Assembly: GCA_027596945.1 (NCBI GenBank)
Contig: JADGJH010001086.1
Span: 1 to 12,052, forward strand
Source: Physocladia obscura
Lineage: Eukaryota; Chytridiomycota; Chytridiomycetes; Chytridiales; Chytriomycetaceae
Direction: 5' to 3'
Length of the DNA stretch: 12,052 bases
Within the stretch, counting starts at the first letter, position 1, and the number at the start of each line of letters is the position of its first letter. Below are positions 1-6,497 of the stretch, piece after piece. A program made the position numbers and the translations under genes. The notes under the pieces were generated by a model. It was not told the origin of the DNA and ran no database searches. It was given only the letters and a program-made list of their open reading frames with translations.

Positions 1-560
1 TAGGTGTAGATGTTGTGAAAGCAGACAGACTATACTTTTAGAAAAAAATTGGGCGAGTCGTCTCGAACAGACTTAATATAAAAGTAAATCTTGGGTTGGA
101 TATCTTTATTATTGTCGCGGTGCCGCGGTGCATTCTGTCGTTGGTCGAAATTGCTCGTTTTGTCCCGCTCACTCACTTGATTCATAATAGGGGCAGTGAG
201 TATTCCAGATGTTTTCATTTGTTTAATCTTAAATTCTTGTTTTCTTGTTTAAACTACTGTGAATTTTTAAACGAGTTTGCAAAAATTTTGGCAAAGAGTT
301 GAAAAGCGACTTTTCGGCCGCCGCAACGACAATGATTCGAGGCCCAACGCAACATTACTTCCATCTATAATCTCTAATAGGAGATGCGTCAAATGAATCG
401 ACATGCATTTCTTTGCGTTGCATTTCACTTTCACTTTCGGCAGAAGGAACAAAAATTGTAACCATTGCAGAATCAGACAATGATGCATCTGGCTCTGGCT
501 CTGGCTCTGTATCCAAGACTATTGGCAATGTTCAAAAGCGACTGTGCAGAAAGCTGTGCT
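1..560. other. Leader/intergenic region upstream of the TIR-TPR gene
   Basis: No convincing gene is visible in this stretch. It holds a GC-rich direct repeat (GCGGTGCC/GCGGTGC around 118-131), a pyrimidine-rich stretch ending in CAG at 443 that resembles a 3' splice site, and a CTGGCT hexanucleotide repeated three times (489-506). A frame from about 444 to 575 would read an acidic Ser/Gly-rich peptide (ESDNDASGSGSGS), but joining it to the next exon gives an early stop. On the minus strand an ATG at 218 starts 14 codons that end exactly at a consensus donor (GTGAGT, minus strand of 171-176). This could be the first exon of a divergent gene leaving the window, but that is weak. Confidence 0.4.
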
Positions 561-561
561 T

Positions 562-815
562 ATGGGCAGTTACAGGTAACTCATTTGACTATCTCAAAAA
601 TTTTCTGAATTATGTTGATTGATTGCAGTTCAAATGACGAAAACAATGTTACAATTAAACAATCTCAAGAAGTAAAAAAGTGAGTTTATTAACTGAGTTT
701 TTTGAAAGAGTCATTTTTAACTCATTTACTTTTGATTAAACCAGGGAATCGAGTGTGGATAAAAAAATAAAACCTGAAATTAAAAGGGAGGCTGAAACGA
801 TGGTCTTCGCCGCGA
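562..815 (+). other. Probable 5' exons of the TIR-TPR gene (562-575, 629-679, 745-815)
   Basis: Starting at ATG 562, three short exons can be joined in frame to the main TPR reading frame. Exon 562-575 ends at a GTAACT donor (intron 576-628, ending ATTGCAG). Exon 629-679 ends at a GTGAGT donor (intron 680-744, ending ACCAG). Exon 745-815 ends at a GTAAAT donor, and an acceptor at 909 returns to the main frame with no stop. The peptide is Ser/Asn/Glu/Lys-rich and looks disordered. It contains two adjacent psi-K-x-E motifs (IKPE, IKRE), the SUMO consensus. The total model would be 676 residues to the first stop. The first two introns are well supported by consensus sites. The third acceptor (GGAAG) is weaker, because the better-looking TTCAG acceptor at 876-878 would break the frame. 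The alternative is that these exons are leader and translation starts at 867 or 978. Confidence 0.45.
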
Positions 816-866
816 GTAAATTTTTGTATCTCCTTTTTTCCCCTCATATACAATTTAAATAATAAT

Positions 867-2804
867 ATGAAAATTCAGAACGCTGATATTATTGTTCCTG
901 ATGTGGAAGACTCTGGTGAAAAGGTGACGAAAAAAACTGAATTTCGGATTTTTGAACAAAAACCTCAGATCTCAACCATGGGACTTTCGTTCACGGCGAT
1001 TTTAAATATTCTCAAAAGCTGGGGAGGCACTGATGCTGTCGAAGGATTGACTACAGGCGAGGTTTGCGCCTCATTTATTCTACCAATGGCGCGTGACACT
1101 GGCCTTTCAATATGCGAGCAACTCCAAAATAACCCCACCAGCAGAAATTTTGTGGATGAAGCGACATACTTTTTCTCACATGTATGGGAATTCAAATTCA
1201 GAGATCTTTTGCGTTCGATCGAATCATTCATTCGCGAACAAAATTTGAATCCTGACGAAACGTTTATTTGGCTTGATATATTCTCAATCTCGCAGCATGA
1301 TTTCACTGAAAAATCTTTTGAATGGCTGTCATCAACATTCCAAGAAGCAATTGCAAAAATTGGCAATCTTGTACTTGTAATGCTTCCTTGGTCTGATCCA
1401 TTGCCGCTGAAGCGCGCGTGGTGTGTATACGAAATTTACGCATCTGTCAATTCTAATTCGAAATTCTATGTTGCGCTCCCGCCACAAGAGCAGGAGGCTT
1501 TCGTAGAGAGTATACTGATGAATAACGTGGCTTTTTACGAAATTCTGAAATACTCGAGCAGCGAAGTCAGTCGCTGTCGACACAAAACTGACCAGAATGC
1601 TATTTTTAATGTGATTCGTGAAAGTATCGGATTTTTCAAGCTTGATAAACTTGTTTTTTCAACGTTTTTCGACTGGATTGTTAATTTGTCAAAGCAAAGA
1701 CTCGCCGCAGTGTCGAGTGAAGAAGGGAAGTGCGAATGGCTCGGTGTATTGGGAACTTTTTACTATGAAAATAGTAATTATCAAGCTGCCGAGGAGTATG
1801 TTTTGCGAGAGTATGAAACTTGCAAGATAACTTTTGGTGAATCACACAAAAATACCCTGACAGCAATGAACAGCTTATCAGCAATTTATTCGACTCTTGA
1901 TAAGTACAGTGATTCAAAAATTATGGCAGAAAAATGCATTGAAAAAAATACAGCAGGAAAGACTAATGAGCAATACATTGAAGCCATTATTAACATTGCT
2001 GCAGTATATCAAGATACTGCTGATTACAAAAAAGCAGAAGAGCTGTATCTTTTGGCTTTGGATGGATTAATGCAAATCAACGTTAATTCACGGAAATCAT
2101 ATGCTTGTATGCGCGGATTGGCAACAGCATATCGATATCAAGGGAAATATAATGAAGCAAAAGAAATGATTTTCAAAGCTATCGATGGATTACATCAAGT
2201 GCTTGGCCCTCTTCACCCCCACACGTTCAGTTCTCAGCTTGAACTTGGGAATCTGTTGATTAAACTGGAAAATTATGAAGAATGTGAAAAAGTCCTGACA
2301 GAAAGTATCAAAATCTGCAAAAAAGGAATTGGAGAGGCTCATATAATTACCAGCACATTTGAACAGCTTTTAGGATCTTGTTATTTATATCAAGATAAAC
2401 GTGCTGATGCAGAACCACTTTTGGCAAAGTCTCTTAAATTCAAGAGACAAAGCATGGGCAGTTTGCACTCAGACACTTTGGTTGCAATGAACCAGTTGTC
2501 TCTTTTGTATCTAAAAATGGAAAAATTTTCTGAAGCAGAAACACTGATGGTTGAATGTGTTGCAGGGTTCAGAAAAAACATTACCGAGTCACATCCAAAT
2601 ACTTTGGCTTCCATTTTTACTCTGGCAGTAATCTACCAGGCTCTAGAAAAGTATGAGGATGCTGAAACAATGTACAAAGAAGCACTTGCAGGAATGACTA
2701 AAGTTCTTGGAGATTCTCATCTGACAACTCTTCACTTAATGCAATATTTTGGAGATTTTTATTTCAAGACTGGGCGGTATCAGGAGTCGAAACAAATTTT
2801 GTAA
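867..2804 (+). CDS. TIR-like domain plus kinesin-light-chain-type TPR protein
   Basis: Open frame of 645 residues; translation may begin in upstream exons, at ATG 867, or at ATG 978, which has a strong ACCATGG context (608 residues). Residues about 60-200 form a domain with FFSH at 102-105, WLDIFSISQH at 135-144, LPW at 173-175 and RAWCVYEIY at 183-191. This order (strand, Asp-ending strand, strand, WCxxE) resembles TIR domains, in which the Glu of WCxxE is the catalytic residue of NADase-type members; here it is E189. Similar domains precede TPRs in algal and oomycete proteins, from general knowledge. Residues about 290-645 are 42-residue TPRs of the kinesin-light-chain/nephrocystin-3 kind with recurring 'LG-x-H-x-T' motifs, a scaffold for peptide or partner binding. 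The frame stops at TAA 2802-2804 inside a TPR, and recognisable TPR sequence continues beyond it. It is probably a cytosolic signalling or innate-recognition-like protein. The function is inferred. Confidence 0.8.
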   Translation: MKIQNADIIVPDVEDSGEKVTKKTEFRIFEQKPQISTMGLSFTAILNILKSWGGTDAVEGLTTGEVCASFILPMARDTGLSICEQLQNNPTSRNFVDEATYFFSHVWEFKFRDLLRSIESFIREQNLNPDETFIWLDIFSISQHDFTEKSFEWLSSTFQEAIAKIGNLVLVMLPWSDPLPLKRAWCVYEIYASVNSNSKFYVALPPQEQEAFVESILMNNVAFYEILKYSSSEVSRCRHKTDQNAIFNVIRESIGFFKLDKLVFSTFFDWIVNLSKQRLAAVSSEEGKCEWLGVLGTFYYENSNYQAAEEYVLREYETCKITFGESHKNTLTAMNSLSAIYSTLDKYSDSKIMAEKCIEKNTAGKTNEQYIEAIINIAAVYQDTADYKKAEELYLLALDGLMQINVNSRKSYACMRGLATAYRYQGKYNEAKEMIFKAIDGLHQVLGPLHPHTFSSQLELGNLLIKLENYEECEKVLTESIKICKKGIGEAHIITSTFEQLLGSCYLYQDKRADAEPLLAKSLKFKRQSMGSLHSDTLVAMNQLSLLYLKMEKFSEAETLMVECVAGFRKNITESHPNTLASIFTLAVIYQALEKYEDAETMYKEALAGMTKVLGDSHLTTLHLMQYFGDFYFKTGRYQESKQIL

Positions 2805-2924
2805 CTATGTGTTGAAAACACTTTGACTTTTCTTGGAGAGTCACATGCAGTAACTGTTAAACGTGTCAAACAACTTGAGAAAGTTCAAGAATTCAGAAAA
2901 ACACTCAAAATAGTGCCTGCCTAA
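2802..2924 (+). pseudogene. In-frame TAA followed by the severed TPR tail
   Basis: After TAA 2802-2804 the same frame continues for 39 codons to a second TAA at 2922-2924. The continuation is homologous to the preceding repeats. From the repeat start to the LG-x-SH motif there are 15 positions in the previous repeat (AETMYKEALAGMTKV) and 15 here when the stop is counted as one residue (SKQIL-stop-LCVENTLTF). A later LGESHAVTV matches the LGDSHLTTL of the preceding repeat. An intron over the stop does not work: splicing from GTAACT at 2800 to any nearby AG gives out-of-frame stops. This is either a recent nonsense mutation, a stop read through, or a base-call error. Loss of one C-terminal repeat might leave a working protein, so the gene as a whole need not be dead. 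Confidence 0.75.
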
Positions 2925-2947
2925 AATAGCATATTATGTTTCAAAAA

Positions 2948-2957
2948 AATAAATAAA
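2948..2957 (+). terminator. Polyadenylation signal of the TIR-TPR gene
   Basis: Overlapping AATAAA hexamers (AATAAATAAA) lie 24 bases after the second TAA and 144 after the first. The short spacing to the distal stop fits the idea that 2922-2924 is the ancestral end of the gene. Confidence 0.6.
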
Positions 2958-3215
2958 TATTTTCAACATCAGCCACACCTTGAGAAGATTCATTATACTG
3001 TCAACTGAAGATTTGATACAAAAACAACAGGGAGTCTGCCTTTCAATCTGACCAAAAACTTTAAAACCAACAAACAAACAAAAAATACTCAAAAATTAAA
3101 ATAAAATTGAAAAAGCAACATTAGTCAATGAAAATTCAGCTGAATGATTTTTATTGTGTGAACTTCCTAAAATAAGTTTCCATAACAATAACTTGAATTT
3201 TAACATCAAAACCAC
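2958..3215. other. AT-rich spacer between the TPR gene and the transposase relic
   Basis: There is no reading frame of note. A-rich runs such as the CAAACAAACAAA stretch near 3070 are present. The far (3') end of the transposon should lie here, but I could not find a terminal inverted repeat matching sequence on the other side of the element. Confidence 0.4.
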
Positions 3216-4853
3216 TCATTCACTGTCGCATGTCTCCACATGTTCCAACTCAACAGTTACATCCTGTTTTCTACATACAGAGCAGAGCTTGAATGCATTG
3301 CAAATGTTGCAGGTGAACCAAGCTGTGCTTTTCCTCCAACTGGCTATGTATTGCATTGAGTTCAAAATCCCATCACACTGTTTTTGATCTTTTTCAGCCA
3401 ATTTTGCACTCTCCTTCAACTCCCTTGCTGTTTTTCAAGCCAATTTTTTTCCACTATAGCTCTCTTTGCAGTATTCTTTTTTTCAATTGTAATTTGTTGT
3501 GCTTCATGAAGTGATTGGAAGTCATACACAACATCAGTCCTCACAATTGATTCAGGATTTACAAGGACCCTTGATGGAACTACCATTGATTCCATATGTT
3601 CAAAGATCTGAATAATAGAAGATAAAGTTGGTGAGATGCTTTCTGGTTGTGCTGCATTGAGTTTTGCTCTGGAGATTAAAATTTTCTTGCCAAATGAAAA
3701 GATGCCAGTATCACAAAGAGTAGCATTTTCTGGCTTCTAACGCAATTTATATCAGCTCCAGACCAAGGCTTGCCATGCTGGTTTGTGAAAAGCTGCGTTT
3801 CCTGTGAAAAAGCTCACAGATTTTGTTTTTCAAGACTGCAAATATAACATGATCCAATGGCTGCAAGAAATGTGGATTGTTTGGAAGCAACATAAAACTA
3901 TCAATGCTCAACCTGAAACATTCAGACAGGATGTCAAGAGTTTTGTGAACACCCAAATTATTCAAACGAAGAAATGGTGTCAAACCAACATGTGCAATTG
4001 TTTAAAAAATCTGAAAAGGTCCTCAAAACTGGAATCCACTGCTCTTCAGTCAAATATTCAGTCTCATTGAAGGTAAAAATTACTGGAGTTGAGTCCTGGT
4101 TGCAAAGAGTCAACTGATCCTCTTGCAATTGCAGATTTCCAAATTCTGTTGGAAGGACAATCACATCAACAATGCACTTTCCAATTGCCATTACAAATAT
4201 AATAAAGCTTGGATACTCCTGAATTCTGTGTGCTCACAGGGGCAATGTATTGCAGTGCTGACAAGTGCTTTTGATTGTGAGTTGTTGGATTGAAGTTTCA
4301 ACTGCATTTCCTCAATATTGACAATAAACTTGTGAATGTAGCCCTTCTCAGTAAGCCTGCAGTCAAACACTTCAACCCACACCTCAAACTCATTCAGGTT
4401 CATTGGAGTTGCAGGTGCCGCTGAGATAGCCTTAGTGCTTCTGAGTTGAATGCCATCTTTGTGGTGACTGTAAAAACTGTCATATGACTTAACAGCAGTC
4501 CATTCTGAAGCAAGCTCTCTTTCTCTATTCCATGCTGTTACTAAATCAATAAAGTCTCTGCATGTACCATAAGTTGATGGCATAGTAATCTGGCTTCCAA
4601 AAAGTCAAACCAAAGCCTGTTCCTCTGTGTCTGTGAAGCACCTTGATCCATGTGAGCAACTGCCTGCTCTCCCTTCTTGTCTATGGGCAAATCTGATAGC
4701 CTCCTTCAACTTGCCTTCAGATTGTGCCACCTGTTCTGCAGCATTGTTGACAGAAAATCCCTAGTTGATTAGGCTGTTTATCTCTTGAAAAACGAGCCTT
4801 CTTTGAGATGGATTGGGCTGGTTTTGCAGACTGGGAGTGTTTGGGCACTTCAT
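3216..4853 (-). pseudogene. Degenerate pogo/Fot1-type (DDE_1) transposase
   Basis: Read on the minus strand from ATG 4853, four frame segments together cover a whole pogo-family transposase of roughly 540 residues. In order: an N-terminal psq-type helix-turn-helix (SVNNAAEQV); a CENP-B-like second DNA-binding part (FTDTEEQALV); the first catalytic region, where the usual N-Y-D-E-T is NIEEM; a region matching the DNH-SH block but reading LNNLGVH; the family hallmark LLPNNPHFLQPLDHVIF; the TGIF-F motif; and a C-terminal cysteine cluster (C-x2-C-x5-C-x2-C...H-x4-C) ending at TGA 3216-3218. Lesions: TAG at 4761-4763, TGA at 4605-4607, and frameshifts near 4190-4260, 3960-3985, 3740 and 3425. Both readable catalytic Asp positions are substituted (E and N), so it cannot be active. 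In intact elements the enzyme cuts and pastes DNA at TA sites. Confidence 0.85.
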
Positions 4854-5270
4854 GATTTTGGGCCAAATTGGAGCTTGATTACAATGTTGGAAATCACAAT
4901 AATTCAAAAAGTCTTTTTTTTGTTGGTTGGTTTCAAAGTTTTTTGGTTGGATTCAAAGGCAGACTTAGACTTCACTCAAGTCTGTGTTATTTAATGTCAA
5001 AAGATTTGAGTACAGCTTCAACAGTATCAATATGTCCATTTCATGTAGCTGCTAACAGTAAGAGACTGTAGGAGATTGGTAATGTTTTAGGATGAGAGTC
5101 AAGAGCTTAAAACAAGGCTGTCAGCACTACAAATTATTCATTTTTAGGGTTATTTTGTAACTCTACTGTGGGTTTCACTATTTATAGTACATTGCCACTG
5201 CTTTAACATTTTATCCTTTGAAAATTGGTCAAATCACGTCAATGGGTAGATATGATAGTTTTCTAAAGGT
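4854..5270. other. AT-rich flank at the 5' side of the transposase relic
   Basis: No gene is seen. Short open frames here are unsupported. Read on the minus strand, CAGTAGAGTTACAAAATAA (about 5150-5170) has the CAGTAG-type start common among pogo terminal inverted repeats and lies about 310 bases upstream of the transposase start, as expected. No matching copy was found on the other side, so the element boundary is only a suggestion. Confidence 0.3.
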
Positions 5271-5279
5271 AATTAAAAA

Positions 5280-5490
5280 GAAGTACATTGTCACTGGTAT
5301 CATTTAAATGACCTATTATCAATGATACAATTTCAATGGTTTATTGTTAATGGTACCACTCAAATAATTCCTTGCCAATAATTTCATTTAAATTGTAAAT
5401 TTTCAATGATTCATTATTAATTTTCAATTGGCAATGAACAAAATTTGGCAATTGATATTTCTCCAATTTCAATTGGTAGCAAATGAAAAT
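5280..5490. repeat. Degenerate AT-rich repeat with a TTTCAAT(G/T)G core
   Basis: The core recurs at irregular spacings of about 20-28 bases: ATTTCAATGG, ATTTCATTTA, TTTTCAATGA, TTTTCAATTGG, TTTGGCAATTG, ATTTCAATTGG. Within it are inverted pairs: GTATCATT (5297-5304) with AATGATAC (5321-5328), the palindrome TCATTTAAATGA (5300-5311), and TGGTACCA near 5353. It could be an eroded satellite or miniature-transposon debris next to the pogo relic. The repeat unit is too diverged for a firm period. Confidence 0.35.
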
Positions 5491-5639
5491 TGTTAAATTT
5501 GCAACAAACATGTGTCTGTATTTAATGTTTGTCAGCATGTAACAAGCTGCTGCTGCTGGCAATTGTTCAAAAGCCTTTCTGTTCTAAAATCATTCAAAAT
5601 TAATGATCAGGAGGCAAGGTGTTGATTGCAAACTCTGGT

Positions 5640-5945
5640 GAGCTGATGTCGTATCACCATAATTCAATCCAACAGCACGGCCAATCTCTTCCTCACTTGA
5701 AACAACCCCCTTGTCATTGGTAGCGATCGCACTAGCTGTTGCGCGTAGATGTCGAGCTGAGTTGTTGCTCGAGTCCGCCACCACCGCCACCTTTCCTTCC
5801 TTGTTTTCCGCCTGCGCGACACAAACAGCCTCGACGCGTTCTTAGCCGACCTAAATTTTTCTGGCGAATCCGACGGTCTCAGTCACGCCATCGCCTTCCT
5901 GTGTCACGTGTCCAACTTTGCCTCGATAAGCTTCAGTGAAGGGAG
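5640..5945. other. GC-richer island with several overlapping open frames, unassigned
   Basis: CpG-rich sequence (GCGATCGC near 5724, GTCGAGC, CGACGCG) stands out from its AT-rich surroundings. Several frames are open on both strands: on the minus strand an acidic/Ser-rich reading from about 5830 to a TGA at 5590; on the plus strand a proline-rich reading from about 5740, and another that starts after a TGA near 5755 and includes LDAFLADLNFSGESDG before TGA near 5946. None matches a family I recognise. High GC alone opens frames, so coding status and strand are unresolved. It could equally be the promoter/CpG-rich start of a gene. Confidence 0.25.
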
Positions 5946-5946
5946 A

Positions 5947-6076
5947 TGAACGAAGTGATTACGACGGAAGTGATGACAACCAACGTGTTATAATAAAGTA
6001 TTTAAGATGGGATGATTATGCTTTCAAAAAACAAGAAGCAGCAAATACAAAATCCACGAATAAGACCAATAAATGA
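5947..6076 (+). CDS. Possible terminal exon of an unrecognised small gene
   Basis: A plus-strand frame reads an acidic then basic peptide (GDERSDYDGSDDNQ, later YLRWDDYAFKKQEAAN) and ends at TGA 6074-6076, followed 43 bases later by AATAAA at 6120-6125. A 3' splice site (GCTTCAG near 5936) lies just upstream. Composition and the stop/poly(A) arrangement look like the end of a plus-strand gene whose earlier exons would lie in the GC-rich island at 5640-5945. I could not join the two parts in frame convincingly, and no domain is recognised. Confidence 0.25.
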
Positions 6077-6119
6077 GCCACAGGAAGTTTAGCATGGAAT
6101 CTAAATGTAAATTTTTTTC

Positions 6120-6125
6120 AATAAA
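6120..6125 (+). terminator. AATAAA polyadenylation signal
   Basis: AATAAA follows the possible terminal exon ending at 6076, in a T-rich context (ATTTTTTTCAATAAATATG). It is the main reason to suspect a plus-strand transcript ending here. Confidence 0.4.
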
Positions 6126-6296
6126 TATGATTGTTTTTTTGTGCTCGCGCAAAGGCTCGAGAGTATCCAGTATAAGGCGTTTTGAAACAATATATAAAAT
6201 ATCACGTCAAAAATCATGATATTGTGAGTAATGCATACTGACGTAGCAATCGAGTCAAGAAGCACACGTGATACCGCCGAAAAAACCTTGACAATG
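6126..6296 (+). promoter_or_regulatory. Upstream region of the F-box/ankyrin/RhoGEF gene
   Basis: The stretch contains a TATA-like ATATATAAAAT (about 6190-6200), a CRE-like TGACGT (6239-6244) and a palindromic E-box CACGTG (6265-6270), followed by the leader intron donor at 6297. The motifs are short and could occur by chance. Their order relative to the leader intron is compatible with a core promoter. Confidence 0.35.
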
Positions 6297-6349
6297 GTAA
6301 GTTCATTTAACTGTTCCAGAGTTTTTATCTTATTTCATATTTTTCGCAG
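6297..6349 (+). other. Predicted 5' leader intron
   Basis: GTAAGT donor at 6297 and TTTTTCGCAG acceptor ending 6349, 53 bases, with a branch-like CTAAC-type sequence (TTTAACTG) inside. All three frames joined across it meet stops at once, so it is an untranslated-leader intron. The exon before it ends in ATG (6294-6296) and the next begins TAA, so the spliced leader carries AUG-UAA. Two more short upstream frames follow, from ATG 6354 (to TAA 6408-6410) and ATG 6413 (to TGA 6449-6451). Confidence 0.5.
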
Positions 6350-6497
6350 TAAAATGATGGTTTATTGTGTTTGTCTAAAGCCTGAAAAGTCAGATCCCAT
6401 CAAAATTTAAATATGACCACGCAGAAGAGTTCAAGCAGCAAACATTTTTGAAAAAAGGGTTATATTGAAGGGTGGCACGGTAAATTTGTTCTTTCCA

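Noticed and set aside
965..1583. Long open frames on the minus strand opposite the TIR-like domain
   Set aside because: Shadows of the plus-strand coding frame, with no recognisable domain.
2800..2850. A mini-intron hiding the TAA in the TPR gene
   Set aside because: GTAACT at 2800 looks like a donor, but every nearby AG acceptor gives an out-of-frame stop within a few codons, and the sequence that would be removed aligns with the repeat consensus.
3747..4070. Plus-strand open frame of 88 codons over the transposase
   Set aside because: It is antisense to the LLPNNPHFLQPLD region, so the family match is on the minus strand.
5144..5152. Telomere-like TTAGGGTTA
   Set aside because: A single copy only, with no array and no chromosome-end context.
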